Part shown: piece after piece, positions 24,201 to 35,187 of the stretch
Layout of the letters: each line of letters begins with the position of its first letter
Position numbering within the stretch: position 1 is the first letter of the stretch
Assembly (NCBI GenBank): GCA_011317545.1
Contig: WUJK01000014.1
Location: 1 to 64,000, forward strand
Direction: 5' to 3'
DNA length: 64,000 nucleotides
Source of the DNA: Coniella vitis
Lineage: Eukaryota > Ascomycota > Sordariomycetes > Diaporthales > Schizoparmaceae
Translations under genes and position numbers: made by a program
The notes under the pieces: generated by a model
What the model was told of the DNA's origin: nothing
The model's database searches: none
The model's input: the letters and a program-made list of their open reading frames with translations, nothing else

Positions 24201-24559
24201 GAGATAGAGAATAAAAAAAGTTAAGGTATACGGTTTTATAGTAAAGCGTACGAAAGAAAGAGAAAATCTCTTATCTATACGAGCTAATCTATAATATAAG
24301 GTAAGTAAGATTATATATAAAAGGGGGTAGGGAACGGGTTAGGGGTAGAAAACTCTATACGGAGTAGTAGTAGTATTAGGGGCCCCTTACGGGTTCTATA
24401 TAAAGTAATAAAGCCTCTATATAATCTAAACTATTCTCCTCTATTTATCCTTAGTATAAACCCTTAGGAATTACTCTCCCCCTTATTAGTAATAGTACGA
24501 GCCGGCTTTAATACCGAGCTATATACGAGTCTTAGATATAATTAGCATAGGTATTCTAC

Positions 24560-24910
24560 TACTAGCTAACGATAAAGAGGTACTAGTCGAAGGGGAAGTT
24601 TTATATACGGTAGCGATACTCATAGTATATAGCCTTAGGGCGGCCGGTATAAGCAACTAAGATAGCTAAGAAGTACGAATTACGCCGGAGGATCTTAGTA
24701 AGAACGGTAGCGGTAATTATATTAGAGTTATTAGCCGAGAGGCGAATATCGGTACCGGGTAGAATTAAGAGGTTTTACTCGATATCGTTCTTAGCTAAGG
24801 TAATTAGGGCTATATATAAGGTAGGGTAGGTAAGGTAGAGGATTAGGCTACGCCGGCTATTCTAAATACCTAGGTTTATATAGCGAACGGAGAGGGTAAA
24901 GGTAGAGGTA
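24560..24910 (-). pseudogene. Second copy of the small unrecognised conserved ORF
   Basis: Counterpart of 21330-21700 with conserved protein sequence (NSRRSLILYLTYP, LVAYTGRPKA). It occupies the same place relative to the plus-strand relic on its left and the tandem array on its right. Family unknown. 24200-24560 to its left holds no recognised feature. Confidence 0.5.
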
Positions 24911-25209
24911 GCTATCGTATAAACGGGTTTCTTAGGGTTTTCTTAGAAGGAGTAGAGTTTCTTCTATTATACGGCTAGGTAGTTAGTACGGACGGTAGGG
25001 AGAAAGGGGAGGGGAGGGCGAAGTAGTAACGTTAAATAGGACGTATAGTTAATAATACCCAGCTTTTTTATAAAAAGAAAGGTAGAATAAAGAAGGAGGA
25101 AAAAAGGCGAAAGGGAAAGGGGAGGGAAGAAGTTCTTTATATAGTAGGAAGGGAATATCGCCGAAGACTCTAGGAAAGTCCGAGTAAGTTACTATATATA
25201 GTAACTAAC

Positions 25210-25740
25210 CGACGGAAGAAAGCGGTAATTATCGTATAGGAGATAAAGGCGTTATAAGAAACGACGGCTACCTTCTCCTACGCTATATAAGGCTGCTATT
25301 ATCGTATAAGAGATAAAGCCGAATAATAGGATTAAACCTAGCCTTAGGCCTAATTATACGAGGCTGCTATTATCGTATAAGAGATAAAGCCGAATAATAG
25401 GATTAGACCTAGCCTTAGGCCTAACTATACGAAGCTACTATTATCGTATGAGGCATAAAGCCGAATAATGGGATATAGCCTAAGGCGATAGGCCCAATTA
25501 TACGTACGAGGCTGCTATTATCGCACGAGGGATAAAGCCGAATAATAGGATATAGCCTAAGGCGATAGGCCTAACTATACGTACGAGGCTGCTATTATCG
25601 TACAAGGGATAAAGCCGAATAATAGGATATAGCCTGGGCGATAGGCCTAATTATTATAAGGCTGCGATAATCGTACGAGAGAGCGAAAGCCGATAAAGAG
25701 GATAAGATATAGCCTAAGGCCCTAGAGTACGAGGCTACTC
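25210..25740. repeat. Tandem array of module 4
   Basis: Units of about 75-95 bp sharing GCTGCTATTATCGTAYRAG, GATAAAGCCGAATAATAGGA and TAGCCTAAGGC. It lies where module 3 has its own, unrelated array. Confidence 0.75.
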
Positions 25741-25769
25741 GTATCGTATGCGTATTTTGGGGGCTTGGG

Positions 25770-25936
25770 GTTCGGTTAGGGTTAGGTTGGGGTTAGGGTT
25801 ATAACGACCCTACTCGTACGATGTTAATTAGCTGAAATAGGCCTTACGAAGTAGGCCTCAAAAACGCACGGACCAGGCGCCGGTTGTATAGCGGCGGGGC
25901 CGAAGTAAGCCTTAGTCCGGCGCGGAATAATAGTTA
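25770..25936 (+). other. Module 4 terminus: variant telomere repeats, degenerate hairpin, TTAGGG scar
   Basis: GGTTAGGGTTAGG is followed by a TTGGGG variant and TTAGGG (25773-25800). The roughly 135-bp joint then recurs, with the hairpin arms at 25899-25921 (two mismatches), and GCGCGGAATAATAGTTAGGGT. The last AGGGT is shared with the start of helicase copy 2. Confidence 0.7.
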
Positions 25937-26301
25937 GGGTAATTCCCCTATTTCGCAGGATACGCGATTTTCTCTACCGTTTAAAACGGAATCGAGAATA
26001 ATTCGACGGTAAACCTTTCGATTAATATAATCTTTAAGGCTAAACTTTACTAAATTATCGATCGATCCGCTAGAATTTAGAAACTGCTTATTATCGATTA
26101 TAATAGCTTTATAGCTCCCTCCGTTTCGAGCCCCTCTCCCCGTTTACTGCTTATAATCCTCTATAGAGAAACGGCCTCCTATATGGAAAATATAGCGGAT
26201 ATTCGGAATATCGAGCCCTCGACCTATAGTACTCGTTCCGATTAAAACGCAGCCTCCGAAGTAATAGCGATTATTCGGAATATTCGACGAAAAGATATCG
26301 A
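25937..26301 (-). pseudogene. Helicase copy 2, C-terminal part, truncated at a TTAGGG junction
   Basis: Homologous to 735-1100 of copy 1 and carries motif V (GRGLDIPN) and motif VI. It stops exactly where copy 1 has AGGGTAATTCC, so the CDIC zinc cluster and everything after it are missing and TTAGGG takes their place. At 26301 it is interrupted by Gypsy element A; the rest resumes at 35188. The ORF spanning 26144-26410 is a chimera with the LTR and is not a gene. Confidence 0.85.
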
Positions 26302-26640
26302 TGTCACAGGCCCACGGGTAAATGCACGGCTTCGGCACACCAGGGCACGAAGCCTTAGTCAGCATATTCCCTTCTCGTCTGGAGACTGGCATTATATAAG
26401 CGCCAAACAAGAGCGTCTCCCGAGCAGCTTATAAGCCGCACAAAAGACCATCGATAAGAGGACCCGCATCGACGGTAGACCTATAGAAAACTCTATCTAC
26501 GGGTGGATCCTAAACGCGAGAGCTACTTAAGAGTAGCTCTTACGCCGCTATATAAATACTATTCTTACTTCTCTCCTTAAGTTAGTTAATAATAGAAATT
26601 AGGATCGAAACTATAAACGCTCTCTCGATACCCGTTTATA
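26302..26640 (+). repeat. 5' LTR of Gypsy A
   Basis: 339 bp. The first 80 bases keep many CpA/TpG, whereas the 3' LTR has lost most of them, so RIP was uneven between the two ends. Confidence 0.9.
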
Positions 26641-26931
26641 TTTAACTAACTTTATTTCTACCTACCCTATATATCCAACGGTATTTATATACTTATTCAG
26701 CGCGTAGCCTTAGGATATCGTACCCCTACGACGAGTAATTCGGGCAACTCCCTACCTAAGCGAATAACGATAATAACAATATAATAATAACTATATAATA
26801 AATAGTTACTTAAATAATAGAAGAGCAGCGGCATATTATTAAAGGAGCAGTATAATAGCAGCGTAAAGATAGTGTACGAAACCTGGAAGCGCTTATAGTA
26901 TAACTTACGCAAATCGAATAATCCCGTAGCC

Positions 26932-28551
26932 TGTGAAGGGGTTACGTATGAGGGCTCAAAACGTAAGGGTTGATATGCTGTGATTAATCAAACTAAGGAG
27001 CAGAAGTCTAGCTGTAAGGGAGCTGCGTATACGTAGCTCCCGAATAAATACGTATCGGCTTGTGTCTTACGTGACTAAGCCCTAATAACCAGGCACCTGC
27101 CTAACCTGTGATATTACCCCCCTATTAAGACTAAGCTTAGTCGAAATAACGACCTAAACCGCTACTCTCCCTGCGATCCCAAGGTTTATACGCAGTCCCC
27201 TCTAGGTAGGGTTTTCAACTTAATAGTGCTTAAACGCTGCTTTTACGAAGTATACGCGTTGCTTTTGCCAGGCAATACCCCAAGTATCCAGACCCTACGG
27301 GTGAGGCTTTTAGACTTGGCTAACCACGCCGTTCCCAGTCCGTCCCTAATATATAATCAGACCGAATACGTACCTTTACTGCTAATTTAGTGCTTAACCG
27401 CCGCTTAGTTGCTGCTCCTCGAGGCGTGCGATTATGTCGTGAGCATCGAACTCGTCGATAAGGTCCGCTGCGTCGAGGTAGGCATACGCGATATCCTCCT
27501 TTGAACGAAAAACAGGAGCAGCTTGTAAGCCGCTCCCTAGCAGGTTTACCGCAGTGCTCTTGCGGGGCTGTGAACAATATCGTGCGATATAGCCTGACTT
27601 GCCACAGTTGTAACACTTGCGAGGTTTGCCGTTAAGTGCGCTAATATCCACGTCTATTAGTTCGCCGCCGTATACTGCTCCGCCTCTGCTTATTCGCTGC
27701 TCAGGCGTAGCTACTGCGCTGATAAATGCAGAGTCGGACGTTCGTAATAGCTACGCAAACTCTGCCTAAGTTTATGGCCAAGCCACTAGGTCTAGCCGTA
27801 CGCGAGAAGCGGCGTTTAAGCTAGTAGCGAGTATAAGGATCTTTGCTTTGTCTAGCTAATCGGCACCTCCTGCTTTAAAGAGTACTGCGTCCTAGCGATT
27901 TAGGTACTCTAATACGACTTTAGAGCTGCTTTAACGTAGTTTAATTAAGCGTTAGCTAGCTTTCTACTCTTTATTCGGTTCCTCTAGTATCTTTCGTATA
28001 AGTTCTAGGAAAGACGCTAGGCTCGCTGCGATCCTGCCGCTCGAAACCTGCTCTATATATACGGCGAAGTACTTTGTCTGGAGATCGCGAGAAATCGCGT
28101 CGTAGATAAAGTAGACTTAGGAGAGATCGTCGCCTATATAAGCGCTATATCGATGGATCTTGCTACGTACGTTAATAAGCCAAGCGTCGAGTTCGTCGCG
28201 GCTTTTAAGCGGCTCTCGTACAGAGAGAAGTAGGCGGGAAAGAGACTCTATAATGGCGAGCGGAGGGGGAACAAAATTAGGTGAAAAACAGCGCGACAGG
28301 TGCTTGTACGCTGCTCTAGGGTACTGCAATAAGGCGACGGATCTTTCGCTGTTAAGGAGTTTGATTAAATATAAAGGGGTTACGTATAAGGGCTTAAAAC
28401 GTAAGGGTTAACATGCTGTGATTAATCAAACTAAGGAGCAGAAGTCTAGCTGTAAGGGAGCTGCGTATACGCAGCTCCCGACTAAATACGTATCGGCTTG
28501 TGTCCCACGTAACCAAGCCCTAATAACCAGGCACCTGCCTAACCTATAACA
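26932..28551 (-). mobile_element. Nested gag-only LTR element (TR-GAG-like), 1620 bp
   Basis: Inserted in the gag leader of Gypsy A with TSD TAGCC (26927-26931 and 28552-28556); element B shows the empty site. Both LTRs are 182 bp (26932-27113 and 28370-28551). In its own minus orientation each LTR starts TGTCACAGGTTAGGCAGG and ends CCCCTTCACA. A polypurine tract (AATAGGGGGGTAA) abuts its 3' LTR at 27114. It codes only for a Gag-like protein and so would need enzymes from another element. It keeps far more CpA/TpG than its host, so it came later or escaped most RIP. Confidence 0.9.
27394..28329 (-). pseudogene. Gag relic with zinc knuckle, nested TR-GAG-like element
   Basis: From ATG at 28329, one frame reads PLKSRDELDAWLINVRSK, then FFLEL-type capsid sequence (SLASFLELIRKILEEPNK), SKVVLEYLNR and, near the end, a CCHC knuckle region CYNCGKSGYIARYC. 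The knuckle His position is Tyr, consistent with CAC to TAC. I count about nine in-frame stops, all TAA/TAG where Gln or Trp is likely. The C-terminus is acidic (ADLIDEFDAHDIIARLEEQ). No protease or RT follows. Confidence 0.85.
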
Positions 28552-28556
28552 TAGCC

Positions 28557-29640
28557 TACTACTATAGGAGCTACTAGTAAGCATTAGTAATATAGCGGCC
28601 GAGTACCTTAACCCGGCACCTAACGAACTAGAAGATACCTATACCCCTACCTCCTAAGATATAGAAGACGCCGACGTCGACGTAGATAAGGCCCTAGAGA
28701 GCATAGTCGTACCTAAACGTAAGCCCCTTTCTTAGCTAGCGAACTTTAAGGGTATACGTACTTAATTCCCAGCTTAGGAGCGTACTATAAGGTATAAACT
28801 CGTCCGAGATACCTACTTTATCGGGAATTATATAGATAAGTTCTAAGAAATCTATAAATACCTAGAGGGAGATATAAAGGTTATAGCAAGGAGCTATTAT
28901 ATCGTAGGAGGAGAGTATAGCCTCTAAAAACCCTCCTTATTCCTATAATAGCTCCGCTACCGATACTACGATAAGAATTATACTATCGCTGCTTCTTAAA
29001 GGCTTAGGAGCTTTACTTAAAAGAAAGGCTAATCCTTCCCTAACTTCTTCTCCTAATAGGAGAAGTTACTAATAGACTCCGGCGGTATAAAATAGCCGGA
29101 CTTAGCTAAGTTAATATACCTAGAGGGCGCTATTAATAGCGTATTATATACGCAGCTTATTAGTATAGAAATGCCGTCGATATATAACGACTAGGTAAAG
29201 AAAGCGTTCCGTATCTCGGCTAAGCTAGAAAGCTATATCGCTATCCGAGATAATAATTATACTTTACCCTTAAGCTACTTATCCGAAGCTACGGTATAGC
29301 GCTTTAGGATAACCTAGTAAACGGGAGGAAATAGATAGAAACCGTAAAACCCTTATATAGATCCCGATAGGGATACGGCTATAACTAGTATTAACGCTCT
29401 ATAGGCTAATAAGTAGTACGTAAGGTAGGTTAATTAAGCGGAGATTAGGCGTAGGAAAGAGTAGGGATTCTATTATAGGTATAGACGTTCGAATTATAGA
29501 ATCGCTTATTACCCCTTCCTACCCGCGCGCCCGCTTATTAGCTTAGGAGCTATATAGGAGACGGATATTAACGTCGCCGATACTAACCTTATCGACCTTA
29601 ACGATACTACTAAGGAATAGGAGGAAAACTAACTACTCCT
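28557..29640 (+). pseudogene. Gag relic of Gypsy A
   Basis: The first part of this Gag lies left of the nested element (about 26700-26931). The frame reads for example NELEDTYTPTS, LANFKGIRT, YFIGNYIDKF, YIVGGEYSL, KLESYIAIRDNNYTL and YYRYRRSNYRIAYYPFLPARP, broken by many ex-Gln/Trp stops. The identical arrangement is found in element B at 56480-57560. I see no intact CCHC zinc knuckle. Confidence 0.7.
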
Positions 29641-29689
29641 ATATAGAGTTATATATAGGAGCTTATAGGTTTCGACTTTAGCCTATAAG

Positions 29690-30030
29690 AAGTAAAGCGT
29701 TAGATAAATAGGAACTATTTTATAGTAAACCTATTCTATAATTTAACTCTATTTATCCTAATACTTATTAATTCTAGCTATAACTACTATTCTGCTATAA
29801 GTAAGATGCTTATATATAAGCTAAAACTTCCGCGTATATCTATCCCGCCTAGGACCCTCTATTAATCGTTAAAGGAGAGAATATTATATAAGTAGCCCGT
29901 TATCCGCTATATAACCTACCTTAATATAAACCTAGACGGGTATTTATATTATATTTAGGCCTATATAATCCCCCGCCTTTAGTTCGACCTTATTTTAGGA
30001 AAACCTTAGGTAGAAAAAGAGAGGGTAATA
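29690..30030 (+). pseudogene. Retropepsin region of Gypsy A
   Basis: Reads ILILINSSYNYYSAISKML, IYKLKLPRISIPPRTL, LDGYLYYI and IIPRL.FDLILGKP. The catalytic D-S-G triplet reads N-S-S, consistent with two G-to-A changes. This is the usual place for protease between Gag and RT. Confidence 0.7.
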
Positions 30031-30389
30031 TATATAGCTTATAAATACCGCTTAAGCATCGGATAAGTAGGAGGATTAGAGGTTTAGGAATAAGGATATA
30101 GCCCTAAGAACTTTAACTATATATCTATTAGTACTCTTACTATCTAGAGCGAAGTTCGGCGTATAAAATACTTAAGTACCGCTTAAGTAGCGTTTTTTAG
30201 TATTATAATAGCCGATATTACTAAGGCCCTATTACCGAAAGTAGAATCCTCGGTTAATAAGAAACTCCCCCTAGAATATTATAAGTTCCGGAACCTCTTT
30301 AATAAGGATATAGCTTCCGTACTACCGCTATATAAAGAAGGAGCGGATTACGAGATTCGGCTATATAAGAAGGCGGATAAGTCTACTAT

Positions 30390-31700
30390 AAACGCCCTAT
30401 AGGGGCCGTTATACGGGATATCTAGAGAAGAACTTATCGTACTAAGGAAAACTCTTACCGAGCTACTCGATATAGGCTATATTAGAGCTAATAGCTCCTT
30501 AGTAGGAGCTCCCGTAATCTTTATTAAGAAACTAGGGGGCGGCCTCCGTTTTTATATAGACTACCGCGCGCTTAACGCTATTTCGGAAGCCGACTACTAC
30601 CTACTCCCCCTTATTAAAGAGACCCTATCTAATATCGTAAACGCTAAATATTTTACTAAGCTCGATATATAAGTAGCGTTTTATAAGCTTTGTATTAAGG
30701 AAGGAGATAAGTAGAAGACCGCCTTTCGTATAAGGTACGGCCTCTTCGAGTAGCTAATAACCCCGTTCGGACTTATAAGCGCTCCTATAATATTCCAGCG
30801 CTATATTAATAACGCTCTACGCCCCTACCTAGATATCTTCTATTTAGCTTATATCGATAATATTCTAGTATATACCGACGGTATAGCTAAAGACTACCGA
30901 ATAAAGGTAAAGCTAGTATTATATACTCTCGAAGTAGTAGGTCTAAATCTAGATATTACTAAGTACGAATTCGGCGTAACCGAGATAAAGTACCTAGGCT
31001 TTATTATCGAAGCGGGGGTAAGGACTTATATAGACCCCGAGAAGGTACGCGCTATATACGATTAGGAGGCTCCGAAGATAGTTAAGGGAGTCCGTAGCTT
31101 CCTAGGATTCGTAAACTTCTATCGTTAGTTTATCGCTAATTATTCCGAAATCGTAGGGCCCCTTCTAGCCTTAACTAAAAAGGGGGTCCTATTTAGGTTC
31201 GGGGAGTAGGAAGAAGCTATATTCGAATAGCTAAAGCGTCTCTTTATTAGTAAGCCTATACTCGCTTAATAGGATCCGGATAAGGAGATAATATTAGAGG
31301 CGGACTATTCTAGCTATTCGTTAGGCGGCTACCTCTCTTAGAGGGATAAGTATAATATCCTCCGCCCGGTAGTATATTACTCGCACTACCTAAGCCCCGT
31401 AGAGTATAACTATAAGATCTATAATAAGGAACTGCTAGCTATTATTAATTGCTTAAGAATATAGGATACGGAGCTTAGGGGTATTATACTATTATTTACG
31501 ATTTACTCGGATTATAAAAACCTCGAATATTTTATAATATTACGGCGTTTTACCGAAAGGTAGGTCCGCTAGTTTAAGATAATAGCTTGTTTTCGATACT
31601 ACTTAGTCTATTACGCGGGAGTAGCTAGTAAGTATTTAAACGCCCTTTTAAGGAGGGAGTAGGATATACTACGTAATATATCTAACGAACGCTTTACCGG
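30390..31700 (+). pseudogene. Reverse transcriptase and RNase H of Gypsy A
   Basis: RT reads LRFYIDYRALNAIS, LPLIKETLSNI, AKYFTKLDI, TPFGLISAPIIFQ and YIDNILVY. The catalytic YIDD is YIDN (30856-30861), a G-to-A change of the second Asp. RNase H follows with LEADYSSYSLGGYLSQ-like sequence at about 31290-31340 and SKYLNALLRR at about 31630. Both belong to Ty3/Gypsy. The frame is broken by ex-Gln/Trp stops. Confidence 0.85.
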
Positions 31701-31879
31701 TAGGTAAATCTAGCTTTTACTATCGATAGAGATAAGCTAAGTTATAGTATATAACGAGCTATTATTAATAGGTAGCGAGGTTTTTATATAAGAGGAGCTC
31801 TAGCGCCTATAGGACGATACTACCTTACGTAATAAGGTATACTCCTAGCTTATAAACGTAATCCGTAGGGGTAAACGCT

Positions 31880-33320
31880 TTTTTCCCCCTTACCTATAAA
31901 TATCCGAAGGTAAGCTTATTAAGGTATCTATAGCGGAGTACTCGATCGATAAGAAAGGACTACTTAAGTTCCGCGAATAGCTCTAATTACCCAATTAAAA
32001 ACCCCTATATACTAAACTAATATAGAGTATCTATAACTCTACTATATTTAGCTACCTAGGAAGGGATATTATTATTACGATAATAACAAGGGGTTACTTC
32101 TAGCTAGGTATATACTATAGTATTCGGCGGTTTATACGAAATTATAACGTTTATAGACGTAAGACGGTATAGAGATACTAGAGGAAGGGCCTTCTTAAGC
32201 CCCTATTAGTGCCTAAGCGGGTATAGAGCGAGTTATCCGTAGACTTTATAATCGACCTCCCCTATAAGGACGATATAAGAGAGGCTTACTTAATAATAAT
32301 TATAAACCGACTAACGAAAGCTATTATACTTAAAGCTATATATAGTATAAGCGCGGAAGTATATATAGAGCGGTTCTTATACTATTACTAGCGGTTCTAT
32401 AGTTTCCCTAAGGTAATAGTTAGTAACCGAGGCTTAAACTAGGTAGGAGGGTTCTAGCGCCGATTATACGAGCTTATAAAGATAGAGCAGCGCCTAAGCA
32501 CCGCTTTCTACCTATAAACGGATAGAGCTATAGAAAGGGTAAACTAAGAGGTTATAGACTACCTCCGAGCGTTCGTTATATATATATAATTAGATTAGCC
32601 GATACTCCTACCCGGCGCTTAACTAGCTATTAATAATAGGGATACTAGTATAATTAGCCTTAGCCTATTTTTCATCCTATATAGCTATTATATAGATCTA
32701 ATTAAATAAGTAGAGCGTAGTACGTTATTAGTATAAGCGCCTAGAGTTTAGGCCGAGAACTTCGTCTAACGGCTTAAAGATATAACTACTTTCGCTTAAG
32801 CCGTAATAGTAATCGTATAGCAACGAATAGAAGAATCTACGAATAAGTTATAAGTAGTTATAGAGCGGCTTATTAAGGGCGATAAGGTTTAGCTCTCCCT
32901 ACGAAATATTACTACCGACCGCCCTTTAAAGAAGTTAGCCTAGCTATACGATAAGTATACCGTAATATATATTATTAGCCCTTATATAGTAGAATTAGAT
33001 ATCCCGCCGGGTATTTACCCTCGTTTCTATATAGATCTCCTAATTCGAGCTATATAAGACCCGCTCCCGTTATAGGTATAGAGGGAATATTAGCCTAACC
33101 CTATTATAGTTAAAGAGGGAAAGGAACCCGAGTACTAGGTAGAAAGTATTATTAGAGTATATAATAAGCTATATAAAGGCCGCGCAAAAACGGATAAAAC
33201 GTTATAATATAAAGTCCTAGTTAAATAGGTCGGATAGGACTAGCTAGACTAATAGCTATTATCCGAATTTAAAGATATAATTGCTCTTAAGGAGTTCGAG
33301 TAACGCTATAATAGCGCTAT
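31880..33320 (+). pseudogene. Integrase and chromodomain of Gypsy A
   Basis: Integrase reads ELSVDFIIDLPYKDD, IINRLTKAIILKA and AEVYIERFLYYY (about 32230-32390), matching the DFI.DLP and DRLTK motifs of Gypsy integrases. A chromodomain ends the frame: VESIIRVYNK, GRAKTDKTL, YKVLVK.VG and LSEFKDIIALKEFE (about 33145-33300), marking a chromovirus that probably targeted methylated H3K9 heterochromatin. RIP stops fall at conserved Trp and Gln positions of the chromodomain. Confidence 0.85.
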
Positions 33321-33419
33321 AAGTTATAATAGCCTAAAGTCGTAGAAAAGAAGAGCGGGGAAATTAAGTACTATAGATAAAAAGAAAACTATACGTAAAA
33401 CACGCACTAACGTAGCTAC

Positions 33420-34400
33420 CTATTTATCCTCGCTTACCTCCTCCTTACTACTAGAATTACTCTCCTTAGTTTTATTAGAATAAGGGTTATTATTAATATT
33501 ACGCTTTATTTTAATACTAACTAAGCCCTTACCCTTACTACCCCCCTTTATAAGCTTCGCTAATAGGTCGGTAATATCCTCTAGCGCTACCGCCTAGCGG
33601 CGTACAAGCTTATAGCTATAGCGCTAGTATAAAGTTAGTAGGATATAAGTAGGGAAGGAGTAATAAGTATATACGCTATAGGTATACTTATTATTTAATA
33701 ACCGGACCTTATTACGGCTAGCCTAAGTCTTACCTAATTTAGGTAGGTAGTTGCGGGTACGGCATATAGCGAGAGCGGCGAAGGCCTAGGGGCGGAGAGT
33801 ACCTAGAGTATATAAGTACGGGAAGGCGCGAATAGGGAAGGAGTAGTATATACTAGGGTCGGAAGTATTATAGGCGAGGGAATAGTTAACTATAGTAATA
33901 ATAGCGGTATATATCTTATCGGTTTAATAAAAGGGGGTATAGGAGTAGCCGGAGTTCTTACCTTTCTTATTCGTCCTATAGGGGAAATAATAGGCGCTAG
34001 CTATAGTAGTTAGTAAGCTATAAAGAAGCAGGGGAAGCGCTACTTACTAATACCGTATAAGCAGAGGGAGAGGGGGTTCTTAGAAGCCCTTATAATATAG
34101 GGCAGGTACTACTTATCCCTAATACCCTTAGGGAGGGTAATATAAGGTTAGAGCTATAGGTTAATAGCGATAACGCTCTAAATAAGCTTATTAACGGCCT
34201 TATCGAGCTAAGCGGCGGTAGGGGCGAGGACGGCTACGGTAGGAGTAATAGTAGGCATAATAGGAGCAGCTATAGCCGTAGCTACGAGTATTACTATAGC
34301 AGGAGTAGCTATAGAGCCTATAGTAATAATAGGGGCGGCGGCGGTAGGTATAGCGGTAGGAGCCGCGCTAGCTTACTTAAAGCGAATAGTAATATTTATA
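33420..34400 (-). pseudogene. Antisense ORF relic in the 3' region of Gypsy A
   Basis: Between chromodomain and polypurine tract, the minus strand reads coherently: NYLPKLGKT, RNKVRLLNNKYTYSVYTYYS, VALEDITDLLAKLIKGG, SIKIKRNINNNPYSNKTKE and SSSKEEVSEDK, then stop at 33420-33422. Internal stops fit CAA/CAG/TGG. Further 5', two frames are both open apart from such stops, one Ala/Pro/Thr-rich (APTAIPTAAAP, then LDKAVNKLI), so a frame change or intron is likely. Element B has the same ORF at 61344-62330. Function unknown. Confidence 0.5.
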
Positions 34401-34834
34401 CTACTAATAGAGCTAAATATAAGCAGAGGACGAATAGGGAAAGCGCGATACTTACCTTATAATTATAGGGGTTAGTTTCGTATAATTTATAAGGGCTCTA
34501 GTTTAATTAAGAGGAAGGAATAACCCCTAGAGTAGGGGTTAAGGGGGTATTTATACATTTTTAAAGCTCTAAGAGTAAAGATATCGCGTTTATAACCGCC
34601 TATTAAATTAAGGGTATTACTATTATTCTATTAACGAATAATAGGCGGCAGAACTTATAAACTCGCCGAGAGCTAGGTTAAAGGGAGCTCCGCAGATATA
34701 AGACTCCTTTTATACTTACTAGGTACGAGTATAAGGCTCCTTTAATAGGGTGGGCGGGCGTAACGGCGTTACGTTATTATACTTTTTAGGTAGCTATTAT
34801 ACTATATATAGCTCTATAGGAGGGCGTTCGGCCT

Positions 34835-34848
34835 AAGCGGGGGGGTAA
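34835..34848 (+). other. Polypurine tract of Gypsy A
   Basis: AAGCGGGGGGGTAA directly precedes the 3' LTR. Element B has the same tract before 62773. Confidence 0.8.
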
Positions 34849-35187
34849 TATTATAGGCCTACGGGTAAATGCACGGCTTCGGTATACTAGGGTACGAAGC
34901 CTTAGTTAGTATATTCCCTTCTCGTCTAGAGACTAGTATTATATAAGCGCTAAATAAGAGCGTCTCCCGAGCAGCTTACGAGCCGTATAAAAGACTATCG
35001 ATAAAAGGACCCGTATTAACGGTAGACCTATAGAAAACTCTATCTACGGGTAGATCCTAAACGCGAGAGCTACTTAAGAGCAGCTCTCGCGCCGCTATAT
35101 AGATACTATTCTTACTTCTCTCCTTAAGTTAGTTAATAATAGAAATTAGGATCGAAACTGCGAACGCTCTCTCGATGCCCGTTTACA
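34849..35187 (+). repeat. 3' LTR of Gypsy A
   Basis: 339 bp, more strongly RIP-mutated at its left end than the 5' LTR (TATTATAGGCCT for TGTCACAGGCCC). Followed by TSD ATCGA at 35188-35192. Confidence 0.9.

Larger units (their letters stand above)
26302..35187 (+). mobile_element. Gypsy element A, full length, RIP-inactivated, with a nested element
   Basis: 339-bp LTRs (26302-26640 and 34849-35187) begin TGTCACAGGCCCACGGG and end GTTTACA or its RIP form. The target-site duplication is ATCGA at 26297-26301 and 35188-35192, and copy 1 of the helicase shows the empty site. Gag, protease, RT, RNase H, integrase and chromodomain lie in that order on plus, the Ty3/Gypsy chromovirus arrangement. 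The polypurine tract GCGGGGGGGTAA abuts the right LTR. Length 8886 bp, or 7261 bp without the nested 1620-bp element and its TSD, equal to element B. Confidence 0.93.

Noticed and set aside
26144..26410. 88-residue minus ORF with helicase-like C-terminus
   Set aside because: Chimera of Gypsy A LTR sequence and helicase copy 2, created by the insertion.
28160..28411. 83-residue plus ORF
   Set aside because: Antisense shadow of the gag relic of the nested element.
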